Shown one piece after another: positions 1 to 7,537 of a stretch of DNA of 58,274 nt. The stretch spans positions 1 to 58,274 of the forward strand of contig NZ_AUAR01000023.1 of assembly GCF_000428825.1 (NCBI RefSeq). The letters are read 5' to 3'. How positions within the stretch are numbered: the stretch's first letter is position 1; each line of letters starts with the position of its first letter. The stretch comes from Desulfomicrobium escambiense DSM 10707. GTDB taxonomy: Bacteria > Desulfobacterota > Desulfovibrionia > Desulfovibrionales > Desulfomicrobiaceae. The notes under the pieces are model-generated. The model saw nothing but the letters and a program-made list of their open reading frames with translations. It was not told the origin of the DNA and did not search any database. The translations under genes were made by a program, and so were the position numbers.

Positions 1-60
1 GGCTGGGAGGAGGTCGAGGAAGGCGAAGTGGCCGAGTGGGAAGTGCACGAGAAACGCTGA
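1..60 (+). CDS. C-terminal end of an unidentified CDS (5' part outside window)
   Basis: The first frame is open from base 1 to a TGA at 58-60 and encodes 19 residues ending in WEVHEKR, rich in Glu. A good intrinsic terminator starts 23 bases after the stop, which supports this being the real end of a plus-strand gene. Too little is visible to name it. Confidence 0.5.
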   Translation, partial: GWEEVEEGEVAEWEVHEKR

Positions 61-82
61 GTCATCCTCCCCTCAAGACTCG

Positions 83-119
83 GGGCCGCGGTCCGTCGCC
101 TGACGGGCCGCGGCCCTTT
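83..119 (+). terminator. Intrinsic terminator after the truncated first gene
   Basis: A 15-bp stem (83-97 with 102-116, one G-T pair) closes a four-base loop and is followed by TTT. It separates the truncated gene from the nucleotidyltransferase unit. Confidence 0.7.
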
Positions 120-142
120 CCGTCAGGAAATGTCGCCGCGTC

Positions 143-171
143 TTGCCAATAAGGCTGGAACCTGCTAGAAA
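143..171 (+). promoter_or_regulatory. Candidate sigma70 promoter for the nucleotidyltransferase gene
   Basis: TTGCCA (143-148, 5/6 to the -35 consensus) is 17 bases from TAGAAA (166-171, 4/6 to the -10 consensus). It lies in a locally A+T-rich stretch between the terminator and the GTG start at 232. Inferred from sequence only. Confidence 0.4.
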
Positions 172-231
172 AATTCGTGTTTTTTTGGATAATGGCTTTT
201 TGCGCACCTTCAGCTGTACGACGGATGACGC

Positions 232-687
232 GTGAATCTTTTCGAGGAATTCGAGCAGCTTGTCAGGGAGTTTGAAGAAGAGAAGATCGGATACGTCGTG
301 GTCGGGGCCGTCGCGATGGCCTTCCACGCGGAACCGAGATTCACGCAGGATATCGATATTCTGCTCGAACCTGAAGATTTTGCGAAGATGAAAGGGATAC
401 TCGAGGTACACGGTTATATGGAATCGGCGCAGCCGTGGACGTTTCAGAGCACGCCTTTGACGCTCCGGCGATTCCTCAAGGTCGAAGGACGCGACCAGAT
501 GATCATGGATATCCTTCTGGCAGGAGACGCCAGACATCTGGAAATAATCCGCAACGCCCTCGAAGCTTCCGGCGAGGGATGCACCGTCAGGGTCGCCAGC
601 AGATCGGACCTCATCTGGCTCAAGAAACAAAGAGGTTCGCTGCAGGATCTGGCCGATATCGAGAGGCTGTCGGATGAAGGACGTTGA
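232..687 (+). CDS. Nucleotidyltransferase-fold protein (AbiEii/DUF6036-like)
   Basis: A 151-residue protein resembling the minimal nucleotidyltransferases found in toxin-antitoxin or abortive-infection modules. Visible motifs are VVGAVAMAFH (the usual GG/GS loop, here GA) followed by RFTQDIDILL, the paired acidic residues that bind metal in this fold. The C-terminal part (RSDLIWLKKQRGSLQDLADI) matches the usual end of the family, where the helix reads K-x-x-x-R-x-x-D-x-x-D. GTG at 232 is the only reasonable start. A micro-ORF overlaps the last 14 bases, suggesting translational coupling. Substrate unknown; family assignment by motif recognition, not by search. Confidence 0.75.
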   Translation: MNLFEEFEQLVREFEEEKIGYVVVGAVAMAFHAEPRFTQDIDILLEPEDFAKMKGILEVHGYMESAQPWTFQSTPLTLRRFLKVEGRDQMIMDILLAGDARHLEIIRNALEASGEGCTVRVASRSDLIWLKKQRGSLQDLADIERLSDEGR

Positions 688-853
688 AACCGTCATGAGA
701 CAGCTCAGCAACCTGTACGAGTTCAACAGAAGATTGAAGACGTTCAGGCTGCATGAGCCTCGCTCCGCCGATGTTCGGATTCCGAAGCAAGAGCAGAGCC
801 GTATTTCGCCGAGGCCCCCCCAGGGGTCGGACGCGGCCGACCCCGCGTCCTGA
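674..853 (+). CDS. Small ORF coupled to the nucleotidyltransferase
   Basis: ATG at 674 lies inside the end of the preceding gene (14-base overlap, +1 frame) and the frame runs to TGA at 851-853, 59 residues. The first 28 residues (MKDVETVMRQLSNLYEFNRR and on) look like an amphipathic helix. The rest (PRPPQGSDAADPAS) is low-complexity, as if the original gene had been truncated and read into intergenic DNA. It could be an antitoxin-like partner or a remnant of a longer second gene. It ends 3 bases before the convergent ECF gene. Confidence 0.4.
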   Translation: MKDVETVMRQLSNLYEFNRRLKTFRLHEPRSADVRIPKQEQSRISPRPPQGSDAADPAS

Positions 854-856
854 AGT

Positions 857-1354
857 TCAGATCATTCCCGTCTTTTTGAGGGCCTTGGCGGCGAAGAGGC
901 CGCCGACGGCGCCGCCGACGGCCTGGATCACGTTGGCCAGGATCTCGGCTGCCGCGCCCTGCAGGCCGATGTTGGGCATCAGCGTCTCCCCGATGAAATA
1001 CACGGCGATCATGGCCAGGCCGCCCAGGGCGAGCATGGCGTACTGCGTCGCGCCGCTGCGGCTTGCCGCCAGCGCGGCCAGGGCCCCTTCGGCGCCCTTG
1101 GCCAGGAAGGTCAGGGGGGCAAAGACGGCGAAACCGCTCAGGACGTCGGCCAGGGCCGAGCCCACGCCGCAGGCGGCCAGGGCCCAGAGCGCCCCCTGGC
1201 GCGGGTTCATGAAGCCCAGCACCAGGCCGCCGAAGACCACGGCCACGTCGCCGACGTTGAAGTAGCCCCGGCTGGGCAGGGGGATGCGCACGAAGAGGGT
1301 CGTCAGGCAGGCCAGGGCCGTGATGGACAGGGCGGCGATGCGGATATTTTTCAT
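857..1354 (-). CDS. ECF transporter S component (substrate-binding membrane protein)
   Basis: A 165-residue, almost entirely hydrophobic protein with about five to six membrane segments. The stretch RIPLPSRGYFNVGDVAVVFG followed by a Gly/Ala-rich helix is typical of the ECF riboflavin/thiazole-type S components (PF07155-like). These proteins bind a vitamin or similar micronutrient in the inner membrane and are toppled by the EcfT-ATPase module. It is the last gene of a four-gene operon and overlaps ecfT by 4 bases (ATGA). The substrate cannot be read from sequence, and no riboswitch was seen upstream of the operon. Confidence 0.8.
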   Translation of the reverse strand: MKNIRIAALSITALACLTTLFVRIPLPSRGYFNVGDVAVVFGGLVLGFMNPRQGALWALAACGVGSALADVLSGFAVFAPLTFLAKGAEGALAALAASRSGATQYAMLALGGLAMIAVYFIGETLMPNIGLQGAAAEILANVIQAVGGAVGGLFAAKALKKTGMI

Positions 1355-1947
1355 GGTTCCTTCCTCAGGTGACGGGTTCGGTGGTCAAAAAGCTCCAGGG
1401 TCTTCTCGGTCTGCTGGTAGATGCTGATGTAGGCGGCCACGATGACCCCGCAAAGCCGCAGGAACCTTCCGCTGCGGCGGCCGGCGAAGTGCGGCGTCAG
1501 GTCCATGAAGAAGCGGTAGCGGTGCAGCAGGGGCGTACATTTTTCCATGACGGCCTTCAAGACGATGGCGTTGCGGCGGGCCCCCGGACGCAGTGGCAGG
1601 CCCAAGATGTCGCGGAAGGTGATGGATTCCAGGCCGAGCTTCACGATCAAAAACGAGTTGGGGAAAACGAGGGCCTTGAGCAGGGAGTCGCTCAGCCAGT
1701 CTGTGCGGCCCATGAGGCCCGCCCATTGAAAGGCCGCTCCGAAGGCCAGCAGGGAGAGGACGAAGGGCAACACGAAGAGGATCGACCGCCCTGCGGAGCG
1801 CAGGCCGCCTCTCCACGCCGCGGCGGTGAGCAATATGGCCAGCAGTGCGGCCTGCAGCTCCATCCGCCCGTACCAGGGGCCGAAGACGAAGAGCCCGAAG
1901 AAGGCCGTCAGCAGGCCGAAAATCGTCAGCACTTTCAGGCCGGCCAC
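1351..1947 (-). CDS. ECF transporter transmembrane coupling protein (EcfT/CbiQ-like)
   Basis: A 198-residue membrane protein with several N-terminal hydrophobic helices (to about residue 110) followed by a basic cytoplasmic C-terminal region. That region contains RYRFFMDLTPHFAGRRSGR and a final RTRHLRKEP. EcfT normally couples the ATPases to the S component through Ala-Arg-X motifs in this region; here the family match is weak and the protein is shorter than the usual ~260 residues. It overlaps the upstream ATPase gene by 13 bases and the S-component gene by 4, so position supports the call as much as sequence does. Confidence 0.65.
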   Translation of the reverse strand: MAGLKVLTIFGLLTAFFGLFVFGPWYGRMELQAALLAILLTAAAWRGGLRSAGRSILFVLPFVLSLLAFGAAFQWAGLMGRTDWLSDSLLKALVFPNSFLIVKLGLESITFRDILGLPLRPGARRNAIVLKAVMEKCTPLLHRYRFFMDLTPHFAGRRSGRFLRLCGVIVAAYISIYQQTEKTLELFDHRTRHLRKEP

Positions 1948-2459
1948 AATCGCTCCAAGCCGAGGTGAACCTCCGGCCTTCCGGTGTCAGGACGCACGAA
2001 GGCCAACTCGAAGCCGCCCGGCAGGTCCGGCCTGACTTCCGGCCTCTCCAGGTGCGAGACCTGCACGACCCAGCCGAAACGTGACAGATTCAGGGCCGTG
2101 AACTGGGGGGCGGTCAGGTATTTGTCGAATTCGTCGAGAATGACGACCTCCCTGCAGCCGCCGGCCTCGATCCAGGCCGAGGCCAGGTCGGCCAGCCCCT
2201 GCGGCGCTTCGCGGCCCATCAGGGCCAGGGTGGCGCGCATGGTGTTCTGCTGCAGGTCCATGTCTTGGGCCAGGTACAGCAGGCAATGCCGGTCCCGCAG
2301 GTTCGGGATGAGTACGTGCTCCAGGAAGGTCGTCTTGCCCGCGCCGTTCTCCCCGCGCAGGCGCAGCCAACTGCCCCGCGGCAGCCGCAGGTCGCGGGCG
2401 AGCTCGTAGCGCAGGCCCGCGTGGGGGACGGGGTAGGTTCCGGCGGCGAGTTCAAGCAT
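1935..2459 (-). CDS. ECF ATPase subunit with Walker A/B but no signature motif
   Basis: A 174-residue ABC-type ATPase. Walker A is GENGAGKT (residues 36-43), the Q-loop glutamine lies in LYLAQD (Q65), Walker B is VVILDE (105-110) and the H-loop is VVQVSHLE (H136). The helical subdomain between Q-loop and Walker B is very short and has no LSGGQ-type signature. The usual length for EcfA is ~270 residues. The missing signature is present in the gene immediately upstream, which overlaps this one by 8 bases, so the two subunits can form one complete composite ATP site. The ATG at 2459 was used. Confidence 0.75.
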   Translation of the reverse strand: MLELAAGTYPVPHAGLRYELARDLRLPRGSWLRLRGENGAGKTTFLEHVLIPNLRDRHCLLYLAQDMDLQQNTMRATLALMGREAPQGLADLASAWIEAGGCREVVILDEFDKYLTAPQFTALNLSRFGWVVQVSHLERPEVRPDLPGGFELAFVRPDTGRPEVHLGLERLWPA

Positions 2460-2916
2460 GGCGGCCTGCCGGTTGCGGTACGTTCCCGACCAGGGTGAAG
2501 AGTCCGGCCTCGGGCAGGACGGTCGCGAAGCGGTCCAGGAGAAGCTCCCGGTTGCGCGGCGAGAGGGTTTCGAGGACGTGCACGAGCAGGATGCGCAGGG
2601 GCCGGCGCGGCAGCAGCGCCATGAGGGTCAGGCAGCAGATGATGGCCTGCTCCCCGCCGGAATAGGACGAGAGCAGCCGGCCGGGTTCGAGGCGGACGTC
2701 GAACAGGGCGCACTCCCGGCCGATGTCCGCGAGGGCTCCATCACCGGCGCCCAGGAGCAGGAGCTCGTCCTCTAGGGTAGTACCGACGAAGAGGTTGTGC
2801 ATGTCGATGACGCAGTGGTCGCGGCCATGCTCGGCCAGGGTCGAGGCGTTCACGGGCGTCCTGCGCTCTTCGGATTTGTTTTGCTTGACTGGCACGGGCG
2901 GTGATGCAATGGACAT
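2452..2916 (-). CDS. ECF ATPase subunit with signature motif but no Walker A
   Basis: Up to 154 residues, aligning only to the second half of an ABC ATPase. A Q-loop-like stretch (HNLFVGTTLEDELLLLG) is followed by a clear signature YSGGEQAI (residues 85-92). The Walker B position reads RILLVHVLETLS with both acidic residues lost, and the H-loop reads TLVGN. No P-loop exists in or before this frame, so it cannot hydrolyse ATP alone. The ATG at 2916 has a poorly spaced Shine-Dalgarno; a GTG at 2853, preceded by AGGA, may be the true start and would leave room for a promoter facing the divergent NUDIX gene. It is the first gene of the ECF operon. Confidence 0.65.
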   Translation of the reverse strand: MSIASPPVPVKQNKSEERRTPVNASTLAEHGRDHCVIDMHNLFVGTTLEDELLLLGAGDGALADIGRECALFDVRLEPGRLLSSYSGGEQAIICCLTLMALLPRRPLRILLVHVLETLSPRNRELLLDRFATVLPEAGLFTLVGNVPQPAGRHA

Positions 2917-2921
2917 GCTCC

Positions 2922-3371
2922 ATGATCAAATACAGTATCGAATGCTGGCTCTACAACGATCTCCAGGATCGCTTCCTGTTGCTGCGCTGTCCTGTGACGC
3001 ACCGTCATGATGAATACTGGCAGCCCGTGACCGGCGGCCGCAACGCCGAGGAACCCTGCGTCGAGGCCTGCCTGCGCGAAGTGGAGGAGGAGACGGGGGT
3101 GAAGCTCGCCGCGGAGATGCTCGAAACCGTCATCACGGAATTCTGCTTCTGCATTCCCGAGGCCCGCATCGAACTGCGCAAGCCCGTGTATCTGGCGCGA
3201 GTGCGCAGCGAAAAGGTCGTCCTCTCGTCCGAGCACATCGGCTACTACTGGTTCGACGCCGTGGACGTGGAGGGGCACCTGCACTGGGACTCCAACAAGG
3301 AATCCTTCCGTCAGGTCCTGGCCTTCACCCGCCGTCAGTTCGCTCCCGCCCCCAGCAATCCTTCCAGATAG
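2922..3371 (+). CDS. NUDIX hydrolase (NudB-like)
   Basis: A 149-residue protein with a canonical NUDIX box GX5EX7REVEEETGV (GRNAEEPCVEACLREVEEE within it), which coordinates magnesium to cleave nucleoside-diphosphate linkages. The opening IKYSIECWLYND and the motif YWQPVTGG resemble dihydroneopterin-triphosphate pyrophosphatase-type NUDIX enzymes, but substrate cannot be fixed. ATG 2922 is preferred over an in-frame GTG at 2901 because the protein then begins at the first beta strand. It is divergent from the ECF operon, and its last 37 bases overlap the convergent tlpA-like gene. Confidence 0.75.
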   Translation: MIKYSIECWLYNDLQDRFLLLRCPVTHRHDEYWQPVTGGRNAEEPCVEACLREVEEETGVKLAAEMLETVITEFCFCIPEARIELRKPVYLARVRSEKVVLSSEHIGYYWFDAVDVEGHLHWDSNKESFRQVLAFTRRQFAPAPSNPSR

Positions 3372-3901
3372 GCGACGATCTCGTCGCCGTCCCAGCGGGC
3401 CATGCCCGTGTGCCCGAAAACCACCCTGCCCTGGCGGTCGAAGATGTACGTCGTCGGCAGCCCTTCGGCCTGCAGCTCCGGCGGAACGGGCGGGTCGAAG
3501 ACGTACAGCGGCATGTCGAGTTCCCTGGACATCGGGTGGGCGCGCACTTCGTCCGCGGTCTCGGTGCTGATGCACAGCACCCGCAGGCCGTCGTTCCCCT
3601 CGAATTTCTTCCACAGGTTCCGCAGGTACGGCATCTCGGCCCGGCAGGGCGGGCACCACGTGGCCCAGAGGTTCACGACCACGACCTTGCCGCGCAGGTC
3701 CGCAAAGGACGTGGCGCGGCCGTCCAGGTCCGAGAAGGTCCCCTGCAGGTCGCCCAGGCGGGTCATGGCCGGGATTTCCGGTTGGCCGGCGTCGGCGTCC
3801 ACGAAACCGCCCATGATGACCAGGGCCGAAGCGGCTTCCAGCAGAAGCAGGGCGACGGCGGCGAAAAGGGCGCTTAGGGCCGGGTGTTTCGGGATATTCA
3901 T
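3335..3901 (-). CDS. TlpA/ResA-type membrane-anchored thioredoxin
   Basis: 188 residues: an N-terminal hydrophobic anchor (about 8-30), then a thioredoxin fold with the active site WCPPC (C83, C86) and a cis-Pro loop GLPTTYIFD. Such proteins reduce disulfides outside the inner membrane, for example apocytochrome c haem-binding cysteines or other secreted thiols. The start codon overlaps the stop of the pseudouridine synthase gene (ATGA), so the pair is probably co-translated. The role in cytochrome c maturation is inference; these organisms are cytochrome-rich. Confidence 0.88.
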   Translation of the reverse strand: MNIPKHPALSALFAAVALLLLEAASALVIMGGFVDADAGQPEIPAMTRLGDLQGTFSDLDGRATSFADLRGKVVVVNLWATWCPPCRAEMPYLRNLWKKFEGNDGLRVLCISTETADEVRAHPMSRELDMPLYVFDPPVPPELQAEGLPTTYIFDRQGRVVFGHTGMARWDGDEIVAYLEGLLGAGAN

Positions 3902-4668
3902 GCGGTTTCCCCGCCCTGGGTCAGGCCAAGGCTCGTCTTGAGGCTGCTGATTTCACCGGGGCTCAGGTGACGCCATTTCCCGGACGGCAGATCGCCCAGG
4001 GTCAATGGGCCCAGCCCCACCCGCTTGAGGCGCAGGATGGTCAGCCCGAGGTCGCGGCACATGCGCCGGATTTGACGGTTGATCCCCTGGCGTAGGGTCA
4101 TGCGCAGCAGGGTGCCGCCGCTGCGCAGCGTCCTCGCCTCGACATCGACCGGAGCCAGCGTTTCCCCTTCCTCAAGCCGCATGCCCCGGCGCATGACGTT
4201 CAGGGCATCCTCCGTCACGGCCTCGCGCACCAGCGCCTCGTAGAGCTTTGGGTGTTCGTGGCTGGGGTGGGTCAGGCGCAGGGTTACCTCGCCGTCGTTG
4301 GTCAGCAGCAGCAGCCCTTCGGACATGAAGTCCAGACGCCCTACGGGAAAGAGTCGAAGCCCGCGCAGTTCGCGCGGCAGCAGATCGAGGACCGTCTGAC
4401 GGCCCTGGGGGTCGCGGACCGTGGTCACCGTATGCGCGGGCTTGTGCAGCATGATGTACACGGGCTCCGCTCCCCGGCCCCCTCTCACGGGCTTGCCGTC
4501 GCAGGCCACCTCGTCCCTGCCGGGGACGACCCGCGTGCCGGGTTCGCGCTGGACCGCGCCGTTGACCTTCACCCGGCCGGCCTGGATCAGGGCGTCGGCC
4601 CCGCGGCGCGAGGCGATGCCGGCATCGGCCAGGTACTTGTTCAGACGCACTTCACTGTTTTCGGACAT
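3898..4668 (-). CDS. rluB: rRNA pseudouridine synthase, RsuA/RluB family
   Basis: 256 residues from ATG 4668. An S4 RNA-binding domain (RLNKYLADAGIASRRGADAL) is followed by the catalytic domain with GRLDFMSEGLLLLTNDG, where D113 is the catalytic aspartate, and the family's late motif GINRQIRRMC. These enzymes isomerise one uridine in rRNA (RluB: 23S U2605; RsuA: 16S U516). The single S4 domain and overall pattern fit RluB better, but the exact target is uncertain. A longer TTG-initiated reading was rejected because the S4 domain begins right after this ATG. Overlaps tlpA by 4 bases. Confidence 0.85.
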   Translation of the reverse strand: MSENSEVRLNKYLADAGIASRRGADALIQAGRVKVNGAVQREPGTRVVPGRDEVACDGKPVRGGRGAEPVYIMLHKPAHTVTTVRDPQGRQTVLDLLPRELRGLRLFPVGRLDFMSEGLLLLTNDGEVTLRLTHPSHEHPKLYEALVREAVTEDALNVMRRGMRLEEGETLAPVDVEARTLRSGGTLLRMTLRQGINRQIRRMCRDLGLTILRLKRVGLGPLTLGDLPSGKWRHLSPGEISSLKTSLGLTQGGETA

Positions 4669-4728
4669 GGGCGAAGCAATAGGGAGAAGCCTGCCGCAGG
4701 GCAAGCAAAAAGGCGTACGCCTGCCTGC

Positions 4729-5358
4729 TCAGTCCGTCTTTGCGGCGCGTTTCAGGTCGATATGCTCGGGTTCCTGATGCCGCCCGCCGCGCGTGATGCA
4801 CAGATCGTGGATGAGGCCGTTGGCGATGGAGTAGATCCAGCCGTGCAGGTAGAGCGAGCGGCCCCGGTCCCACGCCTTGCGCACGATGCTGTTCAGGGCC
4901 AGGTTGCGGACCTGCAGCTTGACGTTGAGTTCGCACATGTCGTCCAGGTTCGGGGTCCGGTTGCGCTCCATGAGGTCCTTCACGTTCTCCAGCCAGTGGG
5001 CCAGCAGGCCCGGCGTCTGGTCCTTGAGCACGGCATCGATGCCGCCGCAGCCGTAGTGGCCGCAGACGATGATGTGCTTCACCTTGAGCACGTCCACGGC
5101 GTACTGCAGGACGCACATGAGGTTGATGTCCGTGTTGATGACCTGGTTGGAGATGTTGCGGTGCACGAAGACCTCGCCCGGCATGACGCCGATGAGCTGG
5201 TCCGCGGGCACGCGGCTGTCGGAGCAGCCGATCCACAGGAACTTGGGCTTGTGCTGGCTTTCCAGCTTGCTGAAGAAGCCCGGGATGTTCTTTTCGACAT
5301 TCTGGGCCCAGATCCGGTTATTGTCGAGCAGCTTTGCTATTTCTTTCATGTCGCTCAT
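4729..5358 (-). CDS. can: Beta-class carbonic anhydrase
   Basis: 209 residues. The zinc site of beta-carbonic anhydrases is complete: CSDSR (C45, D47, R49) and HYGC (H101, C104), plus RNISNQV for the conserved dimer core. It interconverts CO2 and bicarbonate in the cytoplasm, useful to an organism that both fixes and releases CO2 during lactate/pyruvate oxidation or carboxylation. Length is typical of the E. coli Can type. ATG at 5358 is used; an in-frame ATG at 5349 with a GGA upstream is an alternative. Monocistronic, with the divergent radical SAM gene 273 bases away. Confidence 0.95.
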   Translation of the reverse strand: MSDMKEIAKLLDNNRIWAQNVEKNIPGFFSKLESQHKPKFLWIGCSDSRVPADQLIGVMPGEVFVHRNISNQVINTDINLMCVLQYAVDVLKVKHIIVCGHYGCGGIDAVLKDQTPGLLAHWLENVKDLMERNRTPNLDDMCELNVKLQVRNLALNSIVRKAWDRGRSLYLHGWIYSIANGLIHDLCITRGGRHQEPEHIDLKRAAKTD

Positions 5359-5631
5359 CCGTTGGGTGTTGGGGTTTGAGCTGATTGTTTACTCATTTTG
5401 TCCGGATCGCGCAATGCGTCTCCCGTACCCGGAAACGATCGGGGCGCGCGGGTGGACCAAAAGCTCGGGTTGGGCTAGACTGGCGGTCCGCCGGCCGGAA
5501 TCGTCGCCCTGTCCGGCAGCGCCGAACGCCATCCCGAAGGCCGGCGCAGCCCCCTCCACGCCTTTGCACCATGCTCCCTTCCGCCGGCATCGGGCGTGGA
5601 ACCCGTTCACTTCAATCCCTGTGAGGTTGCA

Positions 5632-7422
5632 ATGAACTTGGACAGTTCACGCTGGTGTGCGCGCACCTTCGCCGCGGAACACGCCGGCATCCTCGACGTG
5701 GTCAGGACCGCCGACGACCTCGACGCGGCGCGCAAGGCGCTCTACCTTTTCGTGACCGAGCGTCAGTATCTGATTCTTTTCGACGACCGCGAGCATACCG
5801 CCTTCGAGATGACCGTAGCCCGCGACTGTGCCCGCGTTCTGCGCGCGGTCCTGGCCAGAGGTTCCGACGCGCGGGCCGGCTTCAGTGTGGCCCAGGCCCT
5901 GTGGGACCTGGCCCGCGGCGTGGAGCGCCCGGACCTGAAGGCCGGCTTTTTCGCCGAGCTGTCGCACCTTTTTCACGGACTGAACGGCACCCCCCTGGGT
6001 GTAACCCCTGAACCCTCGACCCTGGACGAGGTCAGCGGGCGCGAGGCGGCCGTGGCCAGGTCCCTTGAACTCGACCGCATCTGGGAGGGCATCGCGCAGG
6101 CCATGGCGCGCTACGAATCGGGCCTTGAAGCGGCCTCTTTGGATCGGCGCAGGCAACGCAGACAGGAGCTCCAGACCCTGTTCAACGCATCGGACCCTGA
6201 GTGGGAGGACTGGCACTGGCAGGTGCGCAACATCATCGAGGACGCCGAAGGCCTGGCTGCGGCCGTCAACCTGCGCGATGACGAGCGCGCCGCCGTGGAG
6301 CGGGCGGTGCGGACGAAGCAGCCCTTCGGGATCACGCCGTATTACGCCTCCCTCATGGACAGCGACCCCGCGATCGGCCGCGACCGGGCCGTGCGCGCCC
6401 AGGTCATCCCACCGGCCTCCTACGTGGAGTGCATGGCCGTCCACGGCGACAGCCGGGCCGAGGTCTTCGACTTCATGCGCGAGGCCGACACGTCGCCCGT
6501 CGATCTCGTCACGCGGCGCTACCCGGCCATCGTCATCCTCAAGCCCTTCAACACCTGCCCGCAGATCTGCGTCTACTGCCAGCGCAACTGGGAGATCGAG
6601 CGGGCCATGGCGCCGGGGGCCATGGCGTCCCGGGCCGACCTGGAGCGCGCCGTGGGGTGGATCCGGCGGCACCCGGCCATCAAGGAGGTCCTGGTCACGG
6701 GCGGCGACCCGCTGGCCATGGGCGACGGGCCCCTAAAGCGCATCCTGAAAAGCGTCGCGGACATCCCCCACGTGGAACTCATCCGCATCGGCACGCGTAC
6801 GCCCGTGACCCTGCCCATGCGCATCACCTCGGATCTGGCCCGCATGGTCGGTTCCTTCCGCGAGCCGGGTGTGCGCGACGTCTGCCTGGTCACCCACGTG
6901 GAACATGTCTCGGAAGTGACGCCTGAGTTCGTGGCCGCCGTGGACAGGCTCAAACGGCAGGGGGTGAGCGTCTACAACCAGCTCGTCTTCACGTTTTACG
7001 TCTCCCGGCGTTTCGAGGCCGCGGCCCTGCGGCGCCTCCTGCGCAGATGCGGGGTGGAACCCTATTACACCTTCGCGCCCAAGGGCAAGGAGGAGACAGA
7101 AGCCTACCGCGTGCCCATCGCCCGCATCCTGCAGGAGCAGCAGGAGGAGGCGCGCCTGCTGCCGGGCATGCGCCGCACCGACGCGCCCGTCTTCAACGTG
7201 CCGGGCTTGGGCAAGAACCATCTGCGCGCCGCGCAGAACCGCGACGTGGTGTCCATCCTGCCCGACGGCTCGCGGGTCTACGAGTTCCACCCGTGGGAGA
7301 AGAACATCGTCGAGCGCGACTCCTACATCGGGCAGGACGTGCCGATACTGACGTACCTCGAACGCATGGCCGACTGCGGCGAGGACCCGGACGAGTATTC
7401 GAGCATCTGGTACTATTATTAG
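5632..7422 (+). CDS. KamA-family radical SAM aminomutase, probable glutamate 2,3-aminomutase
   Basis: 596 residues from ATG 5632 (GAGG six bases upstream). The radical SAM cluster motif is CPQICVYC (C309, C313, C316) and a PLP lysine lies in NVPGLGKN. In lysine 2,3-aminomutase two aspartates (D293, D330) hold the substrate amino group. Here the aligned positions read K484 (YYTFAPKGK) and N522 (VFNVPG), the Lys/Asn pair reported for clostridial glutamate 2,3-aminomutase. The likely product is beta-glutamate, a known compatible solute. About 185 N-terminal residues precede the region shared with lysine aminomutase (416 aa) and have no function I recognise. Family call firm, substrate call inferred. 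Confidence 0.8.
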   Translation: MNLDSSRWCARTFAAEHAGILDVVRTADDLDAARKALYLFVTERQYLILFDDREHTAFEMTVARDCARVLRAVLARGSDARAGFSVAQALWDLARGVERPDLKAGFFAELSHLFHGLNGTPLGVTPEPSTLDEVSGREAAVARSLELDRIWEGIAQAMARYESGLEAASLDRRRQRRQELQTLFNASDPEWEDWHWQVRNIIEDAEGLAAAVNLRDDERAAVERAVRTKQPFGITPYYASLMDSDPAIGRDRAVRAQVIPPASYVECMAVHGDSRAEVFDFMREADTSPVDLVTRRYPAIVILKPFNTCPQICVYCQRNWEIERAMAPGAMASRADLERAVGWIRRHPAIKEVLVTGGDPLAMGDGPLKRILKSVADIPHVELIRIGTRTPVTLPMRITSDLARMVGSFREPGVRDVCLVTHVEHVSEVTPEFVAAVDRLKRQGVSVYNQLVFTFYVSRRFEAAALRRLLRRCGVEPYYTFAPKGKEETEAYRVPIARILQEQQEEARLLPGMRRTDAPVFNVPGLGKNHLRAAQNRDVVSILPDGSRVYEFHPWEKNIVERDSYIGQDVPILTYLERMADCGEDPDEYSSIWYYY

Positions 7423-7426
7423 GGCG

Positions 7427-7455
7427 AAAAAAAGCCTCCCCGGTGAAGGGGAGGC
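7427..7455 (-). terminator. Intrinsic terminator of the liv operon
   Basis: On the minus strand an 8-bp stem (7434-7441 with 7448-7455) is followed by seven U. The A-run 7427-7433 on the plus strand makes this a minus-strand terminator, 83 bases after livK ends. Confidence 0.8.
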
Positions 7456-7537
7456 ATGAGGGTCCGATAACGGTACGGGGTTTTAACGTGGGCCTTGAAA
7501 GGCATGGATCCCCCGATGCGACCTGAACCCATCGACG

